Counted from the stretch's first letter, positions 25,815 through 33,962 are shown. The stretch: 64,000 nucleotides of DNA from JANXLS01 sp035308565 (GCA_035308565.1 DATGGK010000235.1:1-64000), one strand, 5' to 3'. Numbers and translations are program-made. Notes: generated from the sequence alone by a model not told the origin.

Positions 25815-28391
25815 TTAATCCGCCTTCGCCGCCTTAATAATCCCCTTCGCCGGATCGACACGCAACACCCCCGACCCCGATTGCTGCCGGATGCTCTGCC
25901 CGTTCTCCACCACCGTCACTTCGCAGAAAATCTCTTTGTACAAACCGACGAGCGCTTCGTCGGTCGCTTCAATGTGGAAGGTTACCTTCGCGTCCTTCGC
26001 TGTGATTTTCGGCAGCGGTTCGACGACGTTCACGCCGTGCGGCAGACGCTTGAGCGCGCAGGTTGCTTCGCCTTCGAACGGCGTGTTCTGCTTTAAATCG
26101 CAGACAATCGTGCCTTTCTGGCCGCGTTCGACGCTGGCGCGTGGAATCTGCACGGTCAGGTACGGCGCGGAGACGCGCAGATCGACGAAGGCCGACGAGA
26201 CGCGCACGCAGCCGGTGCCCGATTCGCGGTCGCCGTCGAGCGTGGTGGCGAGCATAGCGATTTTGAAGACGCCGGGATTGGCTTTCGCGGCGGCTTGCAG
26301 CGTGAGTTTGCCTTCGCTCTTGTCGGCGGGAATCGTTTGTGCGGATTCGCGCGTCACGCCGTTGGGCAGCCAATCGGTTTGGATTTCAATCGCACCTTTG
26401 AAACCTTCGTTGCGATGCACTTTCACCTGCAGACTTAGTTCGCCGCTCTGCACCAGCGAAATCGCCGGCTGAACGAGTTCGATGCTGTACGGCGCCGGCT
26501 TCACGACCGCGCAGCCGATTTTATCGACGAAGACGTAGTACCAGCCGTAGCCGCCGCGCTTGTCGATGAAGGCCATGCCGAGATTCGAACCCGCATCGAC
26601 GGGCGGCACTTTCGCGTCGATTTGTTTCGCGCGCAATTCAATCAGTGCGCCGGCCAGCGGCGCGTCGGCATCGACGACAAATTGCACCGGCATCGTGGCC
26701 TGCCCGCCGATGAAATGCGGCGCGATCATCGTCACGCCTTTGGGCAGGCCGACAGCTTCGAGTTCGAATTCGCCTTTGAGGCCCGCGCCTTGTTCGGGCG
26801 CAAGCGTGATGTTGCGCGTGAAGCGGTTGCCAGCAGGAAAATCCATACGCTGGTAATATTGGTAAAGGTTGTTGTTCGTGACCGAGACGGTGCTCACGAT
26901 TTTTTCGTGGAGCGGTTCGATTTCGACGCGGTACACATAATCCGGCCCGCCTTGGCCGCGCGTGTCTTCGACGCCGAGCACATAATCGCCAGTTTGGCGC
27001 GGCGAAAAAATCAGCGACGGATCGACCTGATCGCGCGTACGCCAGCGGCCGTTGCCCTGCATGTGATCGCGCTCAGCCAGCGTCGAATCGTCTTTCTCGG
27101 CTTCGTTGGCTGTTTGACCGAGTGGCCGAATCCAAATCTTCGGATCGATCGGCGTGCCGAGCGCGCGCGCGTAGACGCGGATGCGCCACGTCTTGCCCTT
27201 CTCCATGTGGAAGCGGAAGCAATCCAAGTCGCCGGGCTTGTCGATGATGCCGTTGAGCGCGACTGGAAGCGACGGGACGGGGGTGGCGGTTTCGGGCGTG
27301 TCGTTCGGTTCGACTTCGAGAACGTTCGGATAATTCGACACGCGCAGCATGTTCGGCGATGGAGGCGTTTCGCCTTCTTTGCCGACGCAGAAGGGGAAAT
27401 CGCCGAGCTGCTTCGGAAGCTCGACGCTCTGTGTTTGTGGTGCAGGCATCCTGCCTGCATCCTGTACCGTCGGCGTTCCGCCGGCGTTTTGCAGGCTGGA
27501 AGCCTGCACCACAAGGGGATCACCAATTATCCGCGCCTCAATCTTCTCGCCCACAGGCCCGCCCATCGGATAAATCGCCGTCGGCCGCACGAACGTGCCG
27601 ATGTGTGCGTGATACCACGCGCGCTGCGGCTGCGTGAACATCTGCTGGCCGATTTCGACGATGTACGCGCCGTCTTCGGGCACGGCGATACTTGCGAAAG
27701 GGTCTTGAATGAAGAGCGCGTTGTCGTCGTTCTTGGCGAGCTCCTTGCCGCTCGCGTCGAGGATGCGCAGCATCAAATCGTTTTCGCCGCCGCGGTGCAA
27801 CGTGGCGAGGCGGATGGCTTCGACTTCGACACTCAGGCGCTGGCCTTTTTTCATCTCCACGCGGTAACAATCGCGGTCCATCGTTTCGCCGGGCAGAATT
27901 TCGCCATGCACGGTCACGTTCAACGGAATTCTCTGCGCGGTTTCGGGCGTGTCGTTTTCGCCGGGTTTTTTCTCTTCTTCCATCACCGTCGGAAATGGGC
28001 TGACCCAGAACGTCACCCATTCGCAGAGCGCCGCCGACGTGCGCAGGCGCAACACATGCTGGCCGAGCGGGCAATCGGGCGCGATTTTGAAGCGGGCTTT
28101 GACGGCGTTGTTGGGATCTTTGTTGATCGCCGGCGGCGAACCGTCGCGGCGACGGCGTTCTTCGCGTTCGACGCTGGCGGATTGCAGCTCGGAGGCTTCG
28201 ATGCCTTTGTCGTAGAAGATCACTTCCTTCGGATCGGCCAGCAGCGCGCCGTGAAAAATCACATCGACGGTTGTGCCGCGCTGCGCGCCGCGAGGTTCGA
28301 GGTATTCGACGTAGTATTGGCCGGCGCGTGAATGAGCAGACACCATTAATAAGGTGGCGGGGAGGGCGATTCGAAGTGTACGGAAATTCAA
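25815..28391 (-). CDS. Secreted protein with bacterial pre-peptidase C-terminal (PPC) domains
   Basis: Predicted 858 residues. TTG at 28391 is preferred because AAGGAG lies 8 bases upstream and a signal peptide follows (LRIALPATLLMVSAHSRA). Two PPC-like modules are visible: ENDTPETAQRIPLNVTVHGEI...DRDCYRVEMKKGQRLSVEVEA, and EPNDTPETATPVPSLPVALNG...DLDCFRFHMEKGKTWRIRVYA. The C-terminal half is Ig-like strands. Such proteins accompany DUF1501 and DUF1549 genes in Planctomycetota; their role is unknown. Between the two PPC modules about 27 codons (VVQASSLQNAGGTP...) are the translation of an 80-bp repeat. Confidence 0.9.
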   Translation of the reverse strand: MNFRTLRIALPATLLMVSAHSRAGQYYVEYLEPRGAQRGTTVDVIFHGALLADPKEVIFYDKGIEASELQSASVEREERRRRDGSPPAINKDPNNAVKARFKIAPDCPLGQHVLRLRTSAALCEWVTFWVSPFPTVMEEEKKPGENDTPETAQRIPLNVTVHGEILPGETMDRDCYRVEMKKGQRLSVEVEAIRLATLHRGGENDLMLRILDASGKELAKNDDNALFIQDPFASIAVPEDGAYIVEIGQQMFTQPQRAWYHAHIGTFVRPTAIYPMGGPVGEKIEARIIGDPLVVQASSLQNAGGTPTVQDAGRMPAPQTQSVELPKQLGDFPFCVGKEGETPPSPNMLRVSNYPNVLEVEPNDTPETATPVPSLPVALNGIIDKPGDLDCFRFHMEKGKTWRIRVYARALGTPIDPKIWIRPLGQTANEAEKDDSTLAERDHMQGNGRWRTRDQVDPSLIFSPRQTGDYVLGVEDTRGQGGPDYVYRVEIEPLHEKIVSTVSVTNNNLYQYYQRMDFPAGNRFTRNITLAPEQGAGLKGEFELEAVGLPKGVTMIAPHFIGGQATMPVQFVVDADAPLAGALIELRAKQIDAKVPPVDAGSNLGMAFIDKRGGYGWYYVFVDKIGCAVVKPAPYSIELVQPAISLVQSGELSLQVKVHRNEGFKGAIEIQTDWLPNGVTRESAQTIPADKSEGKLTLQAAAKANPGVFKIAMLATTLDGDRESGTGCVRVSSAFVDLRVSAPYLTVQIPRASVERGQKGTIVCDLKQNTPFEGEATCALKRLPHGVNVVEPLPKITAKDAKVTFHIEATDEALVGLYKEIFCEVTVVENGQSIRQQSGSGVLRVDPAKGIIKAAKAD
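27435..27514. repeat. 80-bp MITE-like element inside the PPC gene
   Basis: The termini TTGTGGTGCAGG and CCTGCACCACAA are perfect 12-base inverted repeats. Inside are two further palindromes (GCAGGCATCCTGCCTGC and CGGCGTTCCGCCG). The core is shared with the intergenic REP elements. It is read through in frame on the minus strand. Confidence 0.9.
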
Positions 28392-28406
28392 CGGAGCAAC
28401 TCCTTC

Positions 28407-28480
28407 CAAGAACCGCGACCGCAAGGGAGCGGCTGCGCGCGAAGTCGGGCCGGGCCGCTCCCTTGCGGTCGCGGTTCTTG
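28407..28480. repeat. Inverted pair of the SRDRKGAG-type REP element
   Basis: Perfect 27-base arms (28407-28433 and 28454-28480; core CCGCGACCGCAAGGGAGCGG) around a 20-base loop, between the DUF1501 stop and the PPC start. Single arms occur at 1867-1892 and 32286-32311. Confidence 0.92.
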
Positions 28481-28486
28481 AGCGAA

Positions 28487-29860
28487 TTACGCTTTCGCGA
28501 CGAGGCCCTTGACCAGCTTGCCTCCACGAATGATATCGATCGGCCGACCGCCCGGTGCGATCAGCCGCTCATCGGCGTTGATGCCCAACTGGTGGTAGAC
28601 GGTGAAGAGCAAGTCTTCCACCGGCACCGGGTCCACATCCGGCTCACTGGCCGTCGAGTTGGACGCGCCATAAATCTGCCCGCGGGTCAGTCCGCCGCCG
28701 GCGCAGGCAATCGAGAAACAGCGTGAATAATGATCGCGCCCGGCGTCCACGTTGACCTTCGGCGAACGGCCGAATTCGGACATCACCATCACCACGGTGC
28801 TGTCGAGCAGTCCGCGCTGGTCGAGATCCTGGATCAGTCCGGCGAAGGCGTGATCGAAGGCCGGCAACTGGCGCGAGACGCCGTCCTTCACGTTCGTGTG
28901 CAAATCCCATCCGCCGTAGCTGACGCTCACGAAACGCACACCGGCTTCGACGAGGCGGCGGCACATCATCAGGCGCCGCCCAATACCGGTCGGATTGCCG
29001 TTGCGGTCCTTCATATCGCCGCCGTAGAGATCGACGGTCGATTGCTTTTCGTCGTCGAGCGTGAACGCCTTCTGCGCTTCGGGCGAGCTGATCAAGTTGT
29101 ACGCGCGCTGGTAGAACGAATCCATCGCGTCGAGCGCGGTCTGGTCGGTTTCGAGCGATTTAAAATGCGCTTCGACAGCTTCGCGCGCCGATTTGCGCCG
29201 CGTGAATTGGTCCTTGTCCACGTTCTTCGGCAGCGACACGTCGCGCACGGAGAAGCCTTTTTGCGCGGGATCGACGCCGATTTCAAACGCGCCGTATTTG
29301 GAACTCAAATACCCCGTCCCGCCCGCGGGCTGAACGTTGGGCACGCCGACGTACGGCGGCAAATTATTCTTCGGGCCAAATTGCTGCGCGACGACCGCCC
29401 CCATGCTCGGATGCTGGATCGCCGGCGTGGGCAGGTAGCCGGTCAATAAGTGGTAGGACGCCTGCGCGTGGTCGGGGATGCGCCCGGCGATCGAGCGGAT
29501 GACCGTGATCTTGTCCGCAATCGCCGCAGTCTTGGGCAGATGCTCGCTGAACACAACGCCCGGCAGTTTTGTCTTCACCACGCCCAACGGCCCGCGGTAT
29601 TCAACCGGCGCTTCGGGCTTGGGGTCCCACGTTTCTTGATGCGGGCAGCCGCCCGGCAGGAAAATCTGGATGACGGATTTGGCCTGGCCTTCTTTGGCCG
29701 TATTCCCGCTGACGGTGCGCGCATCGTCGGCCCGCGCGGTCATGCGGAAGTAATCGGCCAGCGTCAAGCCCATCGCACCGACGGCGCCGACCTGGAGGAA
29801 GCCGCGGCGGCGCATGGGGGAGTAGTGTCCGCCGGGGCATTTGGTGCACGAATCGTTCAT
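28487..29860 (-). CDS. DUF1501 family protein, Tat-type signal (second copy)
   Basis: Predicted 457 residues; GGAGG lies 7 bases before the ATG. The twin-arginine segment MRRRGFLQVGAVGAMGLTLA follows a short Cys-containing leader. Core motifs are SVIQIFLPGGCPHQETWDPK, ITVIRSIAGRIPDHAQ, GGWDLHTNV and VVMVMSEFGRSPKVNVDAGRDHY, as in the copy at 4.3 kb, and the two clearly belong to one family. It is the first gene of the block with the PPC, DUF1549/1553 and cytochrome-WD40 genes, a co-occurrence seen throughout Planctomycetota, which suggests a joint exported redox or hydrolytic function. Confidence 0.93.
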   Translation of the reverse strand: MNDSCTKCPGGHYSPMRRRGFLQVGAVGAMGLTLADYFRMTARADDARTVSGNTAKEGQAKSVIQIFLPGGCPHQETWDPKPEAPVEYRGPLGVVKTKLPGVVFSEHLPKTAAIADKITVIRSIAGRIPDHAQASYHLLTGYLPTPAIQHPSMGAVVAQQFGPKNNLPPYVGVPNVQPAGGTGYLSSKYGAFEIGVDPAQKGFSVRDVSLPKNVDKDQFTRRKSAREAVEAHFKSLETDQTALDAMDSFYQRAYNLISSPEAQKAFTLDDEKQSTVDLYGGDMKDRNGNPTGIGRRLMMCRRLVEAGVRFVSVSYGGWDLHTNVKDGVSRQLPAFDHAFAGLIQDLDQRGLLDSTVVMVMSEFGRSPKVNVDAGRDHYSRCFSIACAGGGLTRGQIYGASNSTASEPDVDPVPVEDLLFTVYHQLGINADERLIAPGGRPIDIIRGGKLVKGLVAKA

Positions 29861-29876
29861 CGCAAGCCTCCGTAGC

Positions 29877-29893
29877 GCAGGCGTCCCGCCTGC
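29877..29893. repeat. Short GCAGGCG/CGCCTGC palindrome
   Basis: A solo copy of the GCAGGCGTCCCGCCTGC core, 17-33 bases before the second DUF1501 start on its 5' side. The rest of 29861-30006 holds an AT-rich stretch (about 29940-29960) and no gene. Confidence 0.7.
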
Positions 29894-30006
29894 ATTCGCT
29901 CTTAAGGTTGAATAGTCGCGGGCGGGGGAATGTGCTGCGGATTTTTTATATTTTTTTGCAGCAAATGCGAAGGGGATTCCGAGGGGTGGGAAAGTGGACG
30001 CCTCGC

Positions 30007-30813
30007 CTATTCGATCCTCGCGCCTTTACGGAGATTACATTGCTGGCAAAGCAGTCGAATATTCTTTACATCATTTGAACCACCCTTTGACACAGGAACA
30101 TCGTGATCGTAATGGATATTTACGTTGCTCCCGCACAGCACGCAACATCCGCCGTCGCGCACCCAAACGGTGCGCTTGACGTCCGATGGAATCTGTCTAC
30201 GAAGATTCGATATGACCGTATCGCTTGAATTCCAAGACCCCGAGAACAAAAAATTCGCGGATCGCGAAATTGTGTTTCCGACTACTCGTGCGACGAGCCA
30301 TATAAATTTAAACAGAAACAAAACAAGATAGATTGGGAGTGTCACTATCGATACGCGAACGCGCCGGGTCGATCCGCGACGCTTGCGGCCCGACACTATT
30401 CCCAGCGCGGCCAAGCAAACGCAAGCAAACAGCGCAACCGAGCAAACGCACGCAACCAGAATTAGCGAAGCGCCGAAGAGGCGAAAACCCGACTCTTCTT
30501 GAATTGTTCGTGGTCGTTCATTTTGCGTAATGGAACTCGAGCTGTGGGCGCTCGATTCGACCCGAGAGGATGAATTGTTATGATCTCGTTGGGTATTCTT
30601 TTCGGGGAGAGGCGTTCGATCTACGCTGCTGATTCGATCTCGGGCAACAAATAACGTGACACCCTTTTTAAGTTCGATTTTTACTCCGCTGTCTTCGTCA
30701 GAAAGGATTGTCCCGTCTAATTTATTCCCATTCGTCAATAAAATCTCGTCTGCCGACGCCAACGACGAGAATAATATGCAACACACTGACGCAATTCGTT
30801 CCACGGTTTTCAT
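30007..30813 (-). CDS. Membrane-anchored HNH endonuclease-domain protein
   Basis: Predicted 268 residues; GGAGGGTGGG precedes the ATG at 30811-30813. A signal peptide (IASVCCILFSSLASA) leads into a small beta domain (ILLTNGNKLDGTILSDEDSG, 24-66) also present in the 46.2 kb gene. A Ser-rich linker, a Cys-rich membrane helix (112-141), a basic loop (RKRRGSTRR) and a second helix (154-178) follow. The C-terminus (210-268) is an HNH nuclease: VWVRDGGCCVLCGS, YDHDVPVSKGG, NIRLLCQQCN, with zinc Cys 224, 227, 256 and 259 and the D236-H237 pair. If both helices span the membrane, the nuclease faces outward. It follows the HEPN-like gene by 46 bases. Confidence 0.8.
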   Translation of the reverse strand: MKTVERIASVCCILFSSLASADEILLTNGNKLDGTILSDEDSGVKIELKKGVTLFVARDRISSVDRTPLPEKNTQRDHNNSSSRVESSAHSSSSITQNERPRTIQEESGFRLFGASLILVACVCSVALFACVCLAALGIVSGRKRRGSTRRVRVSIVTLPIYLVLFLFKFIWLVARVVGNTISRSANFLFSGSWNSSDTVISNLRRQIPSDVKRTVWVRDGGCCVLCGSNVNIHYDHDVPVSKGGSNDVKNIRLLCQQCNLRKGARIE

Positions 30814-30859
30814 TTGAACCCACCCTCCATGGAGCATCGCAGGGGCGTGCGCGAATCTA

Positions 30860-31549
30860 CTATTCGTAGGACTCGGGCAATTGAACTGTAGAGTCGTTAT
30901 CCCAAATGGACATATCGGCCTCAATGATAGACAAAATCCTATCCCGTAATTCGAACGGGTTAATCAGGAATCCGCCAGGGCACGACTCAATTGCCGGCCC
31001 TGGAACTTGCAAGCCTAATTTGTAGTACACGGCCTTTGGAATCGCACGATGTAAAAGTCCGTTTCGAATATCTTGCCAAAAGCCAAATGCTTCGTCAATG
31101 GTTGCAAATTCAAGCTCCTTTCGAATCCGATCAATCACTGGTTTGCCTTTACCGAACCCCTCGTCGCCCATGCCTTCCTTGATTCGAAGATACTTTTCAT
31201 ACAACGGGAACAGCACCATTAATATAAGGAAGCCTTGTCGTCCGACATTCATTGCACGCAAGGGTTCTATGTACCAAGCTGCAATCTTCTGGGCCGTGGT
31301 TTCCTGTTTCAGTTTCGGCGCTCGTATTGTTGCCGCCTTGCTTCCAAGAACGAGGTTGGAATCTGCCGCAGTGAAGCCACCCGCGGCCACCATCTTAATC
31401 TCCCCTTTCTTCAGCATATCCATTAATCCCTCCGTAGTATCGGGGACGCGCACGAAATTATACACCAAAGCCTCACGTGACGCGGTGAGAGATTCTTTTG
31501 GGCGGCGTATGCGCGGGCGTCCGCGACCTGCGCGTTCAATGAGTGTCAA
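30860..31549 (-). CDS. Uncharacterised protein with a HEPN-like RX4H motif
   Basis: Predicted 229 residues from a TTG at 31549, which has CGGAG 6 bases upstream; the frame is open to 31672. The N-terminus has an AT-hook-like stretch (RGRPRIRRP). The helical C-terminal half contains LFPLYEKYLRIKEGM and FWQDIRNGLLHRAIP. RNGLLH satisfies the RX4-6H signature of HEPN domains, many of which are RNases in toxin, CRISPR or abortive-infection systems, while others are inactive. The assignment rests on that motif and helix pattern only. The gene is immediately upstream of the membrane HNH gene on the same strand. Confidence 0.5.
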   Translation of the reverse strand: MTLIERAGRGRPRIRRPKESLTASREALVYNFVRVPDTTEGLMDMLKKGEIKMVAAGGFTAADSNLVLGSKAATIRAPKLKQETTAQKIAAWYIEPLRAMNVGRQGFLILMVLFPLYEKYLRIKEGMGDEGFGKGKPVIDRIRKELEFATIDEAFGFWQDIRNGLLHRAIPKAVYYKLGLQVPGPAIESCPGGFLINPFELRDRILSIIEADMSIWDNDSTVQLPESYE

Positions 31550-31702
31550 GCAGCGGTACTCCGCTTTTTGCTGTCGCGTGTTCGGCTGACGAAACGCGTT
31601 TCTGCTTGAAGATCGAAAGCGCCGCAGCACAGAGCAGGGTACTCCTGCGTGGCAGCCGGCGTGACCGCTCATTTAACCGCTTATCCGGCGCGCTTCGGTG
31701 CC

Positions 31703-31805
31703 GCCGCTAACGCGGCTATGTTATTTCCGATCTTCCAAACCGTGGGCTTGGGCGCAAGCGCCCTACGCCCACGGCTATTGTTGTTTCGCCGCTAACGCGG
31801 CTAGG
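31703..31805. repeat. Compound palindrome in a divergent promoter region
   Basis: GCCGCTAACGCGGCTA occurs at both ends, and between them CCGTGGGC...GCCCACGG (31740-31774) encloses a third stem (GGGCGCAAGCGCCC). It lies between the divergently read HEPN-like and TIGR00300 genes. Confidence 0.8.
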
Positions 31806-31898
31806 AATCGTCCTGGCGGTCGGTGTATATTCTATGATCGTAAGCAACGCGCTCAAGCGGATGGAGCGGACAAAGTATCTCCCTGAAAGCCACTTCCA

Positions 31899-33143
31899 AT
31901 GTTCACCGAAACCATCGAGTTGCGCGGACACATCATCGACACGCAGACGCTGCCGCGCGTGCTGGACCAGATCGTGGCGCTCGGCGCCGATTACCGGATT
32001 GAGAAGATCGAGATTGGGCACACGCGCAAGGATCCGAGCCGCGCGCTGGTATCGGTGAGCGCACGGGACGACGCGGCGCTGCAAGCGGTGATTGAACTGA
32101 TCGCGCGGTCGGGCGCGACGCCTGTGAATAAAGTCGATGTGGCGCTGGAGCGCGCGCCGCGCGATGGCGTGCTGCCGGACGATTTTTATGCGACAACGAA
32201 TTTGCCGACGGAGATTTTGCTCGGCGGACGATGGGTTCGCGTTGAAAATGCGGAGATGGATTGCGCGGTTGTGGTGAACCTCAATACGAGCCGCGACCGC
32301 AAGGGAGCGGGCATGGCCGCGCGCTGCGTGAGGATGCATCGTGTGTGCAAAGGCGAGTGGGTCGTCACGGGGCATGCGGGCGTGCGCGTCGAAGCGCCGA
32401 GCCGCGCGCCGGATGCGGAGAAAGATGCGTTTGGTTTTATGGGCAGCGCGGTGTCGAGCGAGAAGCCGAAGCATCTGCTGATTCGCGAAATCGCGCGGCA
32501 CATTCGTGCGGAGAAAAAGCAGGGGAAGAAGATTCTGTTCGTGGGCGGACCGGCGATCGTTCACACCGGCGCGGGGCCGCATTTGGAAAAACTGATTCGC
32601 GACGGTTACGTCGATATTCTTTTTGCGGGAAACGCGCTGGCGGCGCACGACATTGAGTCGGCGCTCTTCGGCACGAGCCTGGGCGTGTCGCTTGAGTCGG
32701 GCGCGCCGGTGGAGCATGGGCACGAGCATCATCTGCGCACGATCAACCGCGTGCGCGCGGCGGGATCGATCGCCGCGGCGGTGAAAAAGGGAATCATTCC
32801 GACGGGGATCATGCGCGCATGCGTGCTCAAGCGCGTGCCGTTCGTGCTGTCGGGTTCGATTCGCGACGACGGGCCGCTGCCGGATGTGATCGTGGACATG
32901 CCCAAAGCTCAGGACGCCATGCGCGCGCTGCTGCCGAACGTGGGGCTGGCATTAATGGTGGGCACCACGCTGCTCTCGATCGCCACCGGCAACATGCTGC
33001 CAGCGAGCGTGCGGACGATTTGCGTGGACATCAATCCCGCGGTCGTGACGAAGCTGGCCGACCGCGGGACGTTTCATGCGATTGGATTGGTCACCGACGC
33101 GGAGTTGTTTTTGCGCACGCTGGCGAAGGAACTGTCGCGCTGA
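31899..33143 (+). CDS. TIGR00300 family protein (ornithine cyclodeaminase/LOR-SDH-like)
   Basis: Predicted 414 residues. The N-terminus FTETIELRGHIIDTQTLPRV and ARSGATPVNKVDVALERAPRD, and the C-terminal Rossmann-like part (ILFVGGPAIVHTGAGPHLEK, LFAGNALAAHDIESALFGTSLG, VEHGHEHHLRTINRVR, VPFVLSGSIRDDGPLPDV) match the family whose members have been linked to arginine dihydrolase/ornithine cyclodeaminase activity and nickel-pincer cofactor use. Expected role: conversion of ornithine to proline, cytoplasmic. In the N-terminal domain, SRDRKGAG interrupts the segment between CAVVVNLN and AARCVRMHRV and is encoded by a REP repeat. Confidence 0.88.
   Translation: MFTETIELRGHIIDTQTLPRVLDQIVALGADYRIEKIEIGHTRKDPSRALVSVSARDDAALQAVIELIARSGATPVNKVDVALERAPRDGVLPDDFYATTNLPTEILLGGRWVRVENAEMDCAVVVNLNTSRDRKGAGMAARCVRMHRVCKGEWVVTGHAGVRVEAPSRAPDAEKDAFGFMGSAVSSEKPKHLLIREIARHIRAEKKQGKKILFVGGPAIVHTGAGPHLEKLIRDGYVDILFAGNALAAHDIESALFGTSLGVSLESGAPVEHGHEHHLRTINRVRAAGSIAAAVKKGIIPTGIMRACVLKRVPFVLSGSIRDDGPLPDVIVDMPKAQDAMRALLPNVGLALMVGTTLLSIATGNMLPASVRTICVDINPAVVTKLADRGTFHAIGLVTDAELFLRTLAKELSR
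32286..32311 (+). repeat. 26-bp REP element inserted in the TIGR00300 gene
   Basis: Exact reverse complement of the copy at 1867-1892, and containing the arm core of 28407-28480. Read in phase it adds about nine codons (SRDRKGAG) to the enzyme without a stop or frameshift. Confidence 0.9.
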
Positions 33144-33148
33144 ATGCG

Positions 33149-33343
33149 CTACGATTCGGCGTTCTCGAGCGCCTCTTCGCTGGGTGTGTACTCTTCCTTG
33201 TGTCGCGGAAACTTATCAGCGCCCGGCAGATTCTTGCCCGCTTTGCCCTTGGGCTTGGCGTGCGCTCTGCGTTCGTTGGCGCGCGCTTTCGCGGCGAGCG
33301 AAATCGGTTTCGAGCCTCGATGGCTCATGTATTGAGTGGACAT
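33149..33343 (-). CDS. Small basic protein, 64 residues
   Basis: A strong ribosome site (GGAGG, 7 bases before the ATG at 33341-33343) supports expression. The product is rich in Lys, Arg and Ala (SLAAKARANERRAHAKPKGK) with an acidic tail (PSEEALENAES). It has no Cys, no signal and no hydrophobic helix. A nucleic-acid- or ribosome-binding role is only a guess from charge. It is convergent with the TIGR00300 gene, 5 bases apart. Confidence 0.6.
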   Translation of the reverse strand: MSTQYMSHRGSKPISLAAKARANERRAHAKPKGKAGKNLPGADKFPRHKEEYTPSEEALENAES

Positions 33344-33506
33344 AATGACCTCCACGTTTGAGTTCACAGCTATCTTACCGAGCGCAAACCAAGCGCCGAT
33401 CATGGGACGCGCCAATGCTTTTTAAGCGCGCGCGCAAACGCATGGCGGTCGTGAACTTTGCGAAAGGCACACGATGCGATGCAAAGTAAATGCGAATTTA
33501 ATTTTC

Positions 33507-33962
33507 TCAGTTTCGCGACGATGTCACGTAAAGTGCGCGACTACGACGCCGAATTAGAAACTCGCAGCCTATACAAGTTAGGAGCACAAGACATGCCAGC
33601 ACCGCAATGTCAGCGAGCAAGGATTGAATGCTGTAGGTGCTTGAGCGGTACTCTTGTTTCCAGTAATCGTGCTCGGGTTCCAAACTGCGGTAATGGTAGG
33701 TTGCATTGGCACACGATTGAAAAGTGAAGGGAAAGCCGCGTTCGGATTGTTCGTAGAGAATCGAATCGAAAATTGGCGATGGGTCCCATACCGATGTGAG
33801 GTTTCCATCCTGCGCTCTTACTTCAATTGTTTTTCTCATAGAGCAGAAGCACTCGCGTCGCGATTCGACTTGGCGCTTGCGAGTGTTGAGCGCGACGATA
33901 ACCGCAGCCGCGCACATCATCAGCCACGCCGTGCTCAAATGGAACTGAAGGCGGAGGCGCAT
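33507..33962 (-). CDS. Small membrane protein of the QFHLST family (copy 3)
   Basis: Predicted 151 residues. The N-terminus LRLQFHLSTAWLMMCAAAVIVAL is the first helix. The loop carries Cys residues (RRECFCS) and FPFTFQSCANATYHYRSLEPEHDYW. The second helix (LLADIAVLACLVLLTCI) ends in GCEFLIRRR, matching GCEWQVRHR of the 25.4 kb copy. Its ATG overlaps the stop of the metallo-hydrolase gene as TGATG, so the two are probably translationally coupled. Function unknown. Confidence 0.7.
   Translation of the reverse strand: MRLRLQFHLSTAWLMMCAAAVIVALNTRKRQVESRRECFCSMRKTIEVRAQDGNLTSVWDPSPIFDSILYEQSERGFPFTFQSCANATYHYRSLEPEHDYWKQEYRSSTYSIQSLLADIAVLACLVLLTCIGCEFLIRRRSRALYVTSSRN

Noticed and set aside
26622..28331. 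Plus-strand open frame of 569 codons opposite the PPC gene
   Set aside because: It is the antisense of a well-supported PPC-domain gene, is rich in His/Arg/Val as expected from complementing GC-rich codons, and has no domain.
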